Positions 41,428-49,393 of a stretch of 64,000 nt of DNA are shown piece after piece. The notes under the pieces were generated by a model that made no database searches, was not told where the DNA came from, and saw nothing but the letters and a program-made list of their open reading frames with translations. Position 1 is the stretch's first letter. Each line of letters begins with the position of its first letter. The translations under genes were made by a program, and so were the position numbers. Source of the stretch: JAWXCE01 sp033764775 (GTDB lineage Bacteria > Pseudomonadota > Alphaproteobacteria > Rhizobiales > Rhodomicrobiaceae); contig JANRIQ010000032.1 in NCBI GenBank assembly GCA_033764775.1, forward strand, positions 62,001 to 126,000, read 5' to 3'.

Positions 41428-42300
41428 CTAACGCTGGCAGCGCGGGCAGAAAAACGTGGAGCGGCCGGACTGCACGATGCGCTCCACCGCGCCGCCGCAG
41501 CGCGGGCACGGCTCGCCCTCGCGGCCATAAACGCTGAAACTATGCTGGAAGTAGCCCGGCGCGCCGTTCGCCCCCGCGAAGTCGCGAAGGGATGAGCCGC
41601 CGGCAAGGATCGCCTCCTCCAGCACCTCGCGGATCGCGGCGGCGAGGCGCAGGCACACGGGCGACGGCTTGCCTCCTTTGTTCGTGAGAACCCCGGCGGC
41701 GCGTGTGGGAAGCAACCCGGCTCGAAACAGCGCCTCGCACACATAGATGTTGCCGAGGCCCGCGACGACGCGCTGGTCGAGCAAAAAGCTTTTCAACGGC
41801 GCGATTTTGCCCGTCGCACGCGCCGCCAGATGCTCCGCCGTCAGCCCGTCAAGCGGCTCTGGCCCCAGCCCGGCGATGAGCGGATGCGCACCCCACTCGC
41901 CCTCGATCACAGTCATGTAGCCGAAGCGGCGCGCGTCGTTGAAGCGCAAGCGCGTGGCGGTGTCGAGCGTGAACAGCACGTGATCGTGCGCCGGGTCGCG
42001 CGCGGTGTCATAAACAAAATCGCCGGCGACGTTCGCCGCGCCGCCCGGCGGCTCGATGGTGAAACGCCCGGTCATGCCCAGATGCATGGCGAGCGTCGCG
42101 CCGTCATCCAGCCGCGCCATCAGGTATTTCGCGCGGCGTTCGAGCGCCTCCACGCGGCGGCCGGTCAGGCGCTCGGCGAAGCGGTCGGGGAAGGGGAAGC
42201 GCAAGTTAGCGCGGCGCAGCTCCACGGCGGCAAGCGTCGCGCCCTCCAGATACGGCGCGAGGCCCCGGCGCACGGTTTCGACTTCGGGCAGTTCGGGCAT
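41428..42300 (-). CDS. mutM: Formamidopyrimidine-DNA glycosylase
   Basis: Protein of 290 aa. It starts MPELPEVETVRRGL, in which Pro2 is the catalytic nucleophile and Glu3 the acid. Lys near residue 58 is in ERRAKYLM. The C-terminal zinc finger has C-x2-C and C-x2-C pairs (CPRCGG...FFCPRCQR). It removes 8-oxoguanine. It diverges from ubiE over 127 bases that hold an 11-base inverted repeat. Confidence 0.97.
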   Translation of the reverse strand: MPELPEVETVRRGLAPYLEGATLAAVELRRANLRFPFPDRFAERLTGRRVEALERRAKYLMARLDDGATLAMHLGMTGRFTIEPPGGAANVAGDFVYDTARDPAHDHVLFTLDTATRLRFNDARRFGYMTVIEGEWGAHPLIAGLGPEPLDGLTAEHLAARATGKIAPLKSFLLDQRVVAGLGNIYVCEALFRAGLLPTRAAGVLTNKGGKPSPVCLRLAAAIREVLEEAILAGGSSLRDFAGANGAPGYFQHSFSVYGREGEPCPRCGGAVERIVQSGRSTFFCPRCQR

Positions 42301-42322
42301 GAGGTCACAGATAGACCGCGAT

Positions 42323-42357
42323 CGTTTTTGATGGAAGCGGCGCTGACATCAAAAACG
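42323..42357. repeat. Inverted repeat between mutM and ubiE
   Basis: Perfect 11-base arms CGTTTTTGATG (42323-42333) and CATCAAAAACG (42347-42357), separated by 13 bases. It lies 22 bases beyond the mutM start and 70 before the ubiE start. The arms lack the G+C-rich stem plus T-run of a terminator, so an operator or extended hairpin is more likely. Confidence 0.6.
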
Positions 42358-42427
42358 TGAATCGCTGTCTTCTTCTAAAGCGCCGCGGCGCTTGACGGCG
42401 CGCCATGCTTTATGCGCTGGTGAGGCC

Positions 42428-43177
42428 ATGAGCGACACCAAAAACACCTTCGGATTTCAAACCGTCGCGGAAGATGCGCGGCAAGGCCTCGTGAACGCGG
42501 TGTTCGCGCGGGTCGCCGGCCGCTACGACCTCATGAACGACCTCATGTCCGGCGGAATGCACCGGCTGTGGAAGGACGCGGCGATCAACTGGATCGCGCT
42601 GTCGCGGAGCGCTCAAGGCCAGCGGCTGCTCGATGTGGCGGGCGGCACGGGCGATGTCGCCAAGCGCTTTCTCGACGCGGCGCCGGGCGCGGAAGCGGTC
42701 ATCTGCGACATATCCCCGGAGATGCTCGACGCCGGGCGCAAACGGCTCGGCGAACGCTACGCCGGGCGGCTAAGTTTCATTGAAGGCAACGCGGAGAGCC
42801 TGCCATTTCCCGACAGGAGCTTCTCGCACTACACCATCGCCTTCGGCATCCGCAACGTGACGCACATCGAGAAGGCGCTCGCCGAAGCCTACCGCGTGCT
42901 TAAGCCCGGCGGGCGTTTCCTATGCCTCGAATTCTCCGAGGTGACGACGCCTATGCTCGACCGGCTTTACGACGCCTACTCATTCAACGTCATTCCCCGG
43001 CTGGGGCAGGCGGTCGCGGGCGATGCGGACGCCTATCGCTACCTCGTCGAAAGCATCCGCCGCTTTCCCAATCAGGAGGCCTTCGCCGGAATGGTGCGCG
43101 CGGCTGGGTTTGCGCGCGTGCAATGGCGCGACCTCTCAGGCGGCGTCGCGGCGATGCATTCCGGCTGGCGCGTGTAA
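42428..43177 (+). CDS. ubiE: Ubiquinone/menaquinone C-methyltransferase UbiE
   Basis: SAM-dependent methyltransferase of 249 aa. The Rossmann motif LLDVAGGTGDVAKRF is at about 67-81, and the family signatures YDLMNDLMSGGMHRLWKD (33-50) and RVLKPGGRFLCLEFS are present. It methylates the quinone ring in ubiquinone synthesis. The ATG at 42428 gives the normal length. The ubiB gene that often follows in alphaproteobacteria is not here. Confidence 0.96.
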   Translation: MSDTKNTFGFQTVAEDARQGLVNAVFARVAGRYDLMNDLMSGGMHRLWKDAAINWIALSRSAQGQRLLDVAGGTGDVAKRFLDAAPGAEAVICDISPEMLDAGRKRLGERYAGRLSFIEGNAESLPFPDRSFSHYTIAFGIRNVTHIEKALAEAYRVLKPGGRFLCLEFSEVTTPMLDRLYDAYSFNVIPRLGQAVAGDADAYRYLVESIRRFPNQEAFAGMVRAAGFARVQWRDLSGGVAAMHSGWRV

Positions 43178-43204
43178 AGACTTCGCGGCGCTTTAAATTT
43201 TATC

Positions 43205-43232
43205 TTGATTTACAGCGCGGTTCCCATAAATG
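43205..43232 (+). promoter_or_regulatory. Candidate sigma-70 promoter for the deoxyhypusine-synthase-like gene
   Basis: TTGATT (43205-43210) and TAAATG (43227-43232) are separated by 16 bases, in an AT-richer patch directly after ubiE. Transcription would begin about 80 bases before the ATG and include two small stem-loops. Confidence 0.4.
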
Positions 43233-43248
43233 CACCGCTGCGCTAAGA

Positions 43249-43288
43249 CGGTGGCGAGAGGCCGCCGGACACGTCGAGTTTCTCCGTG
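43249..43288 (+). promoter_or_regulatory. Two stem-loops in the leader of the deoxyhypusine-synthase-like gene
   Basis: The first is CGGTGGC-GAGAG-GCCGCCG (43249-43267), seven pairs with one G.U. The second is CACG..GAG-TTT-CTC-CGTG (43270-43288) with a two-base bulge. They stand 32 bases ahead of the start codon. No known riboswitch class is recognised. Confidence 0.35.
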
Positions 43289-43320
43289 CAACAGCTTGAG
43301 CGCAAAGAAGGATCACCGAC

Positions 43321-44385
43321 ATGACCGACGCCACTGTTCGCTCCAACGCGAAAGCCGAACTGCTTTCCAAAACCGTCGAGCATATCGACATCACGAGCTT
43401 CGACGCGCGGCCGATCATCGACTCGATGCGCCAGATGAGCTTTTCGAGCCGCGACACGGCCCGCGCCGCCGACATTCTCAACATGGCGATCGAGGATAAA
43501 TCCTGCTCGCCGTGGCTGATTCTCGCCGGCTCGACCTCGGCGGGCGGCTGCATGCATGTCTACCGCGATATGGTGAAGTGCGGCATGGTCGACGCCGTGG
43601 TGGCGACGGGCGCGTCCATCGTGGACATGGACTTCTTTGAAGCGCTCGGCTTCAAGCACTACCAGGCCGCCGGGCCGGTCAACGACAACGTGCTGCGCGA
43701 GCACTACATCGACCGCATCTACGACACCTATATCGACGAGGAGGAGCTGCAAGCTTGCGATCACGTCGTCTATGACCTCGCCAACGCGCTCGAGCCGCGC
43801 GGCTACTCCTCCCGCGAATTCATCTGGGAGATGGGCAAGTGGCTGTCGGAGGGCAACGCCAAGAAGGCCGGCAGCCTCGTGCAGACCGCCTATGAGGAGG
43901 GCGTGCCGATCTTCTGCCCGGCCTTCGTGGACAGCTCGGCGGGCTTCGGCCTCGTCAAGCACCAGAAGGAGCGGGCGAAGGCCGGCAAGCCCTACATGAT
44001 GCTCGACGCCATCGCCGATTTCCGCGAGTTGACCGACATCAAGATCGCGGCGGGGACGACAGGCCTGTTCATGGTCGGCGGCGGCGTGCCGAAGAACTTC
44101 GCGCAGGACACGGTCGTTTGCGCGGAAATCCTCGGTATCGAGGCCGACGTGCACAAATACGCGGTGCAGATTACGGTGGCGGACGTGCGCGACGGGGCGT
44201 GCTCGTCCTCGACGCTGCAGGAGGCGGCGAGCTGGGGCAAGGTCTCGACCACGTTCGAGCAGATGGTGTTCGCCGAGGCGACGACCGTCGTTCCGCTCAT
44301 CGCGTCGGACGCCTATCATCGCGGCGCATGGCGCGGGCGCGAGAAGCGCCGCTGGCAAAAGCTGTTCGGCAAGGCCTCGCAGTAA
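43321..44385 (+). CDS. Deoxyhypusine synthase-like polyamine enzyme (possible homospermidine or bis(guanidino)-aza-nonane synthase)
   Basis: Protein of 354 aa of the deoxyhypusine synthase fold. It has SPWLILAGSTSAGGCMHVYRD near 61-80, the NAD site region and a lysine, Lys258, in GGGVPKNF, at the place of the catalytic Lys of eukaryotic deoxyhypusine synthase. Bacteria lack eIF5A, so the bacterial branch instead transfers aminobutyl groups between polyamines; homospermidine synthase and 1,9-bis(guanidino)-5-aza-nonane synthase activities have been reported for relatives. Which one applies cannot be decided here. An AGAAGGAT ribosome site precedes the ATG and a terminator follows. Confidence 0.87.
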   Translation: MTDATVRSNAKAELLSKTVEHIDITSFDARPIIDSMRQMSFSSRDTARAADILNMAIEDKSCSPWLILAGSTSAGGCMHVYRDMVKCGMVDAVVATGASIVDMDFFEALGFKHYQAAGPVNDNVLREHYIDRIYDTYIDEEELQACDHVVYDLANALEPRGYSSREFIWEMGKWLSEGNAKKAGSLVQTAYEEGVPIFCPAFVDSSAGFGLVKHQKERAKAGKPYMMLDAIADFRELTDIKIAAGTTGLFMVGGGVPKNFAQDTVVCAEILGIEADVHKYAVQITVADVRDGACSSSTLQEAASWGKVSTTFEQMVFAEATTVVPLIASDAYHRGAWRGREKRRWQKLFGKASQ

Positions 44386-44392
44386 CTTCAGA

Positions 44393-44419
44393 AGCCCCGC
44401 CTCGTGCGGGGCTTTTTTT
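44393..44419 (+). terminator. Rho-independent terminator
   Basis: AGCCCCGC-CTCGT-GCGGGGCT forms a perfect 8-pair stem followed by seven T residues. It lies 7 bases after the deoxyhypusine-synthase-like gene. Confidence 0.95.
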
Positions 44420-44600
44420 ATTGCGCGCTGAAATAGCGCCGCCATTTTTTGCGCAACCGGTTCGCAGAACGATCTTGATGCGGCTGAAATGACGCCGCGT
44501 TTCAGACCAATTCGCCGCACAGCATATGTTCAACACGCTGTGATTCGTAACGGTCAGTAAACGCCGACTAAATTTCAAGTTTTTGCTGGAGATTTCCAGA

Positions 44601-45254
44601 ATGCGGTCTTTTGCATTCACGCTATTGCTTTGCTTGTTTTCCGCTGCAGAAGGGGGCGCCAAGCCATTGATGTATACCGACGGCGTTCTTGTAGAGACGA
44701 AAAACAATTATGCCGAGAACTCCGCGTTGCTCACCTACACACTCACGCCGCTCGACGCCTTCGGCATCCGCGTCGACTACATGCGCGACGATGAACAATG
44801 GCTGACCACGGCCACTTACAGCCGCTTGCTGAAGCGCTGGAACGCGCCAGACTCCCAGGCCAATATCTGGGCGACGGTCGGCGCGGGCGTGATGTCCGGC
44901 GGCAAGGGCGACCGGCTCGACCGCATGAGCGACGATGACGCGATGGGCGCGGCGACGCTTGGCGTGTCCGCCGACTGGGAGTCGCGCCGTTGGTACCTCT
45001 CGTATGAGAACCGGCTCGTCTACACATCCGACGACAGCGAGTTCCACCAGTCCGCGCGGGTCGGCGTGGCGCCTTATATCGGCGATTACAACGGCGTCAA
45101 TCTCTGGCTCATGGTGCAGTTCGATCACCGCCCGGACGAGGACGAAGAGTTCGCGGTAACGCCCTTCGTGCGGCTCTACAACAAGCGGCTGATGGGCGAG
45201 ATCGGCGTGAGCAGCACCGGCGACATTCTGTTCAACGCGTCCGTTCAATTCTGA
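44601..45254 (+). CDS. Exported protein, probably an outer-membrane beta-barrel
   Basis: Protein of 217 aa from the ATG at 44601 (GGAG 10 bases ahead). A signal peptide spans residues 1-18 (FTLLLCLFSAAEGGA). The mature part alternates hydrophobic and polar residues in strands (LTYTLTPLDAFGIRVDYMR, WYLSYENRLVYTS, GEIGVSSTGDILFNASVQF) and ends in Phe, as outer-membrane barrels do. It is followed after 14 bases by an HMA-domain gene and a small membrane protein gene, which suggests a role in metal handling. Confidence 0.7.
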   Translation: MRSFAFTLLLCLFSAAEGGAKPLMYTDGVLVETKNNYAENSALLTYTLTPLDAFGIRVDYMRDDEQWLTTATYSRLLKRWNAPDSQANIWATVGAGVMSGGKGDRLDRMSDDDAMGAATLGVSADWESRRWYLSYENRLVYTSDDSEFHQSARVGVAPYIGDYNGVNLWLMVQFDHRPDEDEEFAVTPFVRLYNKRLMGEIGVSSTGDILFNASVQF

Positions 45255-45268
45255 CAGGGGAGGACATC

Positions 45269-45604
45269 ATGAGACTATGGATTACGGCCGCGCTGGCGGC
45301 GTGTCTCAGCGGCCCGGCGGCGGCCGAGACGATCGTGATCGGCGTGAACGGCATGGTGTGCGCGTTCTGCGTGAACGGCATCGAGACCACGTTCAAGAAG
45401 CAGCCCGAGGTGGAGACGGTGACCGTCGACCTCGACGCCAAAACGGTGTCGGTGGTCACGCGCCAGGACATGACCCTCGACGACGCCGCCATCGCGCGGC
45501 TGATCGCCGAGGCCGGCTACACGCCCGTCGCCGTGTGCCGTGACGAGCATGGACGCGCCAAGATGGGAGACCCCGTATGCAAGCCGGTCGCCACGGCGTC
45601 CTAA
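45269..45604 (+). CDS. Periplasmic heavy-metal-associated (HMA) domain protein
   Basis: Protein of 111 aa with a signal peptide (residues 1-19) and one HMA fold. The metal site GMVCAFC gives Cys31 and Cys34, as in MerP and copper chaperones (GMxCxxC). The C-terminal tail has two more cysteines (VCRDE, DPVCKP). An AGGGGAGGAC site precedes the ATG. It overlaps the next gene by 28 bases. The metal, perhaps Cu or Hg, is not certain. Confidence 0.88.
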   Translation: MRLWITAALAACLSGPAAAETIVIGVNGMVCAFCVNGIETTFKKQPEVETVTVDLDAKTVSVVTRQDMTLDDAAIARLIAEAGYTPVAVCRDEHGRAKMGDPVCKPVATAS

Positions 45605-45948
45605 GCGGCCTCGCGCTGTTCTCGTCGCTTGGCACGCTCGTGTGCTGCGCGCTGCCGGCGCTGTTCGTGGCGCTCGGGGCCGGGGCGACGCTTGCAAGCC
45701 TCGTCTCAGCCGCGCCGCAACTCGTCTGGCTGTCGGAGCACAAGGCGGGGCTGTTCGTCTTCGCGGGGGCGATGCTCGCGGCGTCTAGCCTGGCGATGAT
45801 TAGTAAAGACAGCGCGTGCCCAGCCAACTCGCGGCTCGCGAGCGCTTGCCGCCGCCAGAAGGCGATCAACGGCGCGGTTCTCGGCATCTCCGCCGCGATC
45901 TACGCCGTCGGCTTCTTCTTCGCGTTCATCGCCGCGCATGTGCTCTAG
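45577..45948 (+). CDS. Small membrane protein, MerT-like
   Basis: Protein of 123 aa with about four hydrophobic segments. A vicinal Cys pair, Cys23-Cys24, lies in helix 1 (LGTLVCCALPALF), as in MerT-type mercury permeases, and another pair of cysteines (SACPANSRLASACRR) sits in a loop. It would take a metal from the periplasmic HMA protein into the cell or the reverse. Family identity is inferred from topology and Cys placement. Its stop overlaps that of the convergent serA gene. Confidence 0.7.
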   Translation: MQAGRHGVLSGLALFSSLGTLVCCALPALFVALGAGATLASLVSAAPQLVWLSEHKAGLFVFAGAMLAASSLAMISKDSACPANSRLASACRRQKAINGAVLGISAAIYAVGFFFAFIAAHVL

Positions 45949-47525
45949 AACCGCAGGCGGCTGACGCGCGCGACGTGCGGCAGCGCCTTCACCTTGTCCA
46001 CGATCTCGTCCGCGATGGGGTCGTCCACCGTGACAAGCGCCACCGCCTTGCCGCCGCGCTCCTCCCGCCCGAGGTTGAAGGTCGCGATGTTCACGCCGCT
46101 GTCCGCGAACAGCATGCCCAGCGCGCCGATATGCCCCGGCTTGTCGGCGTTCTCCGTGTAGAGCATATGGGGCGCGAACTCCGCCTCCATGTTGATCGTC
46201 TGGATCTGGATGACGCGCGGCTTGGCGTCCGAGAACACCGTGCCCGCGATGCGTCGCTCCCGGTTCGCGGTACGCACCGTCACGCGCATGTAGGTTTCGT
46301 AGGCGCCCTCCTGGCCGCGCCGCACCTCCTCCACCATCACGCCGCGCTCGCGGGCGATGACGGGCGCCGACACCATGTTGATATCTTGCAGTTGCGGGCG
46401 CAGCACGCCCGCGATGGCCGCCGAGGTCAGCGCCTTGGTGTTCATCTCCGCCACGTCGCCCGCATATTCGAGGCGGATCATGGTCACGCCGCTCTCGATA
46501 ATCTGCCCGGCGAAGCTGCCGATGAGTTCGGCGAGCTTGACGAACGGTTTGAGGCGCGGCGCCTCCTCCGCGCTGATCGAGGGAAAGTTCACCGCGTTGG
46601 TGATCGCGCCGGTCAGCAGATAGTCGCACATCTGCTCGGCCACCTGCACCGCGACGTTCTCCTGCGCCTCCGTGGTTGACGCCCCCAAATGCGGCGTGCA
46701 GATAACGCCGGGCAGACCGAACAGCGGGCTGGTTTCCGCTGGCTCCACCTCGAACACGTCGAACGCCGCGCCCGCGACTTGCCCCGCTTTGATCGCCTCC
46801 GCCAGGTCGCGCTCCACGACGAGGCCGCCGCGCGCGCAGTTGATGATGCGCACGCCCTTTTTCGTCTGCGCCAGCGTCTTCATGTTGATGATATGCCTCG
46901 TCTTGTCCGTCATCGGCGTGTGCAGCGAGATGAAATCGGCGCGGCGCAGAAGCTCGTCCAGCTCTACCTTCTCCACCCCGATGTCCATGGCGCGCTCTGG
47001 CGACAGGAACGGGTCGTAGGCGATCACCTTCATCTTCAGCCCTTGCGCGCGGTCGGCCACGATGGAGCCGATGTTGCCGCAGCCGATAATGCCAAGGGTC
47101 TTTCCCGTCACCTCGACGCCCATGAAGCGCGCCTTCTCCCACTTGCCCGCCTGGGTGGAGCGGTCGGCCTCCGGAATTTGCCGGGCGAGCGCCATCATCA
47201 GCGAGATCGCGTGCTCCGCCGTGGTGATCGAATTGCCGAACGGCGTGTTCATCACGATGACGCCAGCCTGCGTCGCGGCGGGCACGTCAATGTTGTCCAC
47301 CCCGATGCCGGCGCGGCCGATAACCTTCAGCCGGCCGGGGTTCCGCAGCGCCTTCTCCGTCACCTTGGTCGCGGAGCGCACGGCGAGGCCGTCATACGCG
47401 CCAATGATTTCGGCGAGCGCCTCCTTGTCGAGGCCGATGCGCAGGTCAGTCTCTAGCCCGCGCTCCTCGAAGATGCGCTGCGCGAGCGGGGACAGTTTGT
47501 CGGCGATGAGAACGCGGGGAGCCAT
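45945..47525 (-). CDS. serA: D-3-phosphoglycerate dehydrogenase
   Basis: Protein of 526 aa, the long form. The NAD motif GIIGCGNIGSIVADRA is near residue 147, the catalytic His is in CTPHLGAST near residue 278 and the Arg/Glu partners are in RGGLVVERDL and VFEVEP. An intervening domain and a C-terminal ACT domain (about 455-526, PGHIGALGMLFADSGVNI) complete it. It makes 3-phosphohydroxypyruvate, the first step of serine synthesis, and the ACT domain suggests feedback control by serine. It starts 2 bases after the GNAT gene. Confidence 0.97.
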   Translation of the reverse strand: MAPRVLIADKLSPLAQRIFEERGLETDLRIGLDKEALAEIIGAYDGLAVRSATKVTEKALRNPGRLKVIGRAGIGVDNIDVPAATQAGVIVMNTPFGNSITTAEHAISLMMALARQIPEADRSTQAGKWEKARFMGVEVTGKTLGIIGCGNIGSIVADRAQGLKMKVIAYDPFLSPERAMDIGVEKVELDELLRRADFISLHTPMTDKTRHIINMKTLAQTKKGVRIINCARGGLVVERDLAEAIKAGQVAGAAFDVFEVEPAETSPLFGLPGVICTPHLGASTTEAQENVAVQVAEQMCDYLLTGAITNAVNFPSISAEEAPRLKPFVKLAELIGSFAGQIIESGVTMIRLEYAGDVAEMNTKALTSAAIAGVLRPQLQDINMVSAPVIARERGVMVEEVRRGQEGAYETYMRVTVRTANRERRIAGTVFSDAKPRVIQIQTINMEAEFAPHMLYTENADKPGHIGALGMLFADSGVNIATFNLGREERGGKAVALVTVDDPIADEIVDKVKALPHVARVSRLRF

Positions 47526-47527
47526 GG

Positions 47528-48070
47528 CTAAACCTTTCGGATTTGCGTCGCCATCCAGTCCTCGCGGGTGACGCGATGGACGAGGCAGTCGTCGTTTTCG
47601 GGCAAGATGCGGCGCTCAACCGGCTTGAAGCCGAGGCGCTGATAAAAGCGGTGGACGCGCTCATTCGACGCGAGCGGATCGACGATGGCGGCGGTGACGC
47701 GCGGGTCGGCGAAGCACATGCCGAGCGCGATGCGCATCATCTCCGAGCCGTAGCCCTTGCCGAGACAATCCGGCTCGCCGATCCAGATGTCGAGCGCGCG
47801 CAGGTTCGGCTCGATCTCGCCCCAGTAATGCGTGGGTTCGAGATGCGGGTCGATGATGAGCATCGCGCCGATGGGGCGGCTGTCCAGATCGCCGATATAG
47901 TACTGGAACACGTTCGATTGCATGGCGATCTCGTCGGGCCAGTATGCCCCGGCGAAGGCCTGCGTGGCGTCCGGTTCGTCGGTCGCCGCGGCGATGACAT
48001 GCGGCTCCGCGTCCCACCGCTCCAGCAGCGGAACGTCGGCCATGGTCGCGGGGCGCAAGGTGACGGGCAT
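47528..48070 (-). CDS. GNAT-family N-acetyltransferase
   Basis: Protein of 180 aa from the ATG at 48070. It has the GNAT core: LRPATMADVPLLERWD at the start, acetyl-CoA loop LGKGYGSEMMRIAL near 113-126, and DPLASNERVHRFYQRLGF near the C terminus. The overall pattern is nearest to the AAC(6')/RimJ-like branch, but the substrate is unknown. It is inserted between serC (13 bases) and serA (2 bases) and is clearly part of that operon. Confidence 0.86.
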   Translation of the reverse strand: MPVTLRPATMADVPLLERWDAEPHVIAAATDEPDATQAFAGAYWPDEIAMQSNVFQYYIGDLDSRPIGAMLIIDPHLEPTHYWGEIEPNLRALDIWIGEPDCLGKGYGSEMMRIALGMCFADPRVTAAIVDPLASNERVHRFYQRLGFKPVERRILPENDDCLVHRVTREDWMATQIRKV

Positions 48071-48083
48071 CGCCGCCTCCGGG

Positions 48084-49244
48084 TCAGGCCGCTTCGGCGA
48101 GTTTCGCGGTCGCCAGCGCGTAGGCCCAATCGAGCCAGGGCATGAGCGCCGCCACGTCCGCCGTTTCCACCGTCGCGCCGCACCAGATGCGCAGGCCCGG
48201 CGGCGCATCGCGATAGGACGCGATGTCGTAGGCCACGCCTTCCGCCTCCAGCAGCGCCGCGATTTGCTTCGAGACGCTGGCGTGCTGCGCGGGCGGAAGC
48301 GCGCCGGAGAATTTCAGCGTCACGCCGGTATTCGACCGCGTCGCAGGGTCTTCGGCGAGAAACTCGACCCATGGCGTGCGCGCCACCCATTCCGCGATGA
48401 CGGCGGCGTTCGCGTCGGCGCGGGCGTGCAGCGCAGGCAGGCCGCCGATGCTCTCCGCCCAGGCGAGCGCGTCGAGATAATCCTCTACGCACAGCATGGA
48501 GGGCGTGTTGATCGTCGAGCCCGCGAAGATTTCCCGATCGACCTTGCCGCTCTTCGTCATGCGGAAGATTTTCGGGATCGGCCACGGCGGCGTGTAGCTT
48601 TCCAAGCGTTCAACGGCGCGCGGAGACAGAATAAGGATGCCGTGCTGCGCCTCGCCGCCCAGCACCTTTTGCCAGGAGTAAGTGACCACATCGAGTTTGG
48701 CCCAATCGAGCGGCATGGCGAACGCTGCGGAGGTCGCGTCGCAAATGGTAATCCCGTCGCGATCAGCGGCGATCCAGTCGGCGTTCGGCACGCGCACGCC
48801 CGCCGCCGTGCCGTTCCAGGTGAACACGATGTCGCGATCGGTCTGCGCTTTCGACAAGTCGGGCAGGCGGCCGTACTCCGCCTCGTAAACGCGCACATCG
48901 GGCAAGCGAAGCTGCTTCACCGCGTCCGTCACCCAGTCCTTGCCGAACGCCTCCCAGGCGAACACGTCGACGCCGCGCGGCCCGAGCAGCGACCACATGG
49001 CCATCTCGACCGCGCCGGTGTCCGACGCCGCCACGATGCCGATGAGGTAGTCCTCGGGCACGCCGAGCACGGCGCGCGTCTTGTCGATGGCGAGCTTGAG
49101 CTTGCCCTTGCCCGTAGCGGAGCGGTGCGAACGGCCGAGCGTCGCGCTTCGCAGATTGTCGAGCGAATATCCGGGGCGCTTGGCGCATGGGCCGGAGGAA
49201 AAATGCGGATTACCCGGCCGCGCGGCCGGCTTAGCGAGCGTCAT
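48084..49244 (-). CDS. serC: Phosphoserine aminotransferase
   Basis: PLP-dependent enzyme of 386 aa, of the branch common in alphaproteobacteria (NPHFSSGPCAKRPGY start). The PLP lysine is in VTYSWQKVLGGEAQHG, with the phosphate-binding WNGTAAGVRV and the CDATSAAFAM aspartate. It converts 3-phosphohydroxypyruvate to phosphoserine. It is the first gene of serC-GNAT-serA and is preceded by a structured RNA leader. Confidence 0.96.
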   Translation of the reverse strand: MTLAKPAARPGNPHFSSGPCAKRPGYSLDNLRSATLGRSHRSATGKGKLKLAIDKTRAVLGVPEDYLIGIVAASDTGAVEMAMWSLLGPRGVDVFAWEAFGKDWVTDAVKQLRLPDVRVYEAEYGRLPDLSKAQTDRDIVFTWNGTAAGVRVPNADWIAADRDGITICDATSAAFAMPLDWAKLDVVTYSWQKVLGGEAQHGILILSPRAVERLESYTPPWPIPKIFRMTKSGKVDREIFAGSTINTPSMLCVEDYLDALAWAESIGGLPALHARADANAAVIAEWVARTPWVEFLAEDPATRSNTGVTLKFSGALPPAQHASVSKQIAALLEAEGVAYDIASYRDAPPGLRIWCGATVETADVAALMPWLDWAYALATAKLAEAA

Positions 49245-49256
49245 GGCTGACCTACC

Positions 49257-49321
49257 CTTTCAGATAGAAAGCCCCTCGTTGGGGAGGGGTGTCCCGTTGC
49301 GGGCAATACTCCCGCGACGGG
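49257..49321 (-). ncRNA. serC leader RNA (serC motif), structured 5' UTR
   Basis: Three consecutive stem-loops are read on the minus strand. The first is CCCGTCGCGGG-AGTATTG-CCCGCAACGGG (49293-49321; 11 pairs, one wobble), the second CCCCTC-CCCAAC-GAGGGG (49272-49289) and the third CTTTC-TATCT-GAAAG (49257-49271), whose 3' arm runs into the AAAGGG ribosome site of serC. Such a leader is described upstream of serC in Alphaproteobacteria. The last hairpin could mask the ribosome site. Confidence 0.65.
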
Positions 49322-49393
49322 GGCAAGTCAACGGCTTTCGCGGCGGCGCCAATCGGTCCGGCGACGCCACCGAAGCGAAACCGCGCGCGTTCG

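Noticed and set aside
45706..47142. Minus-strand frame of 478 codons overlapping serA
   Set aside because: It is an out-of-frame shadow of serA; SerA itself has all its motifs in the other frame.
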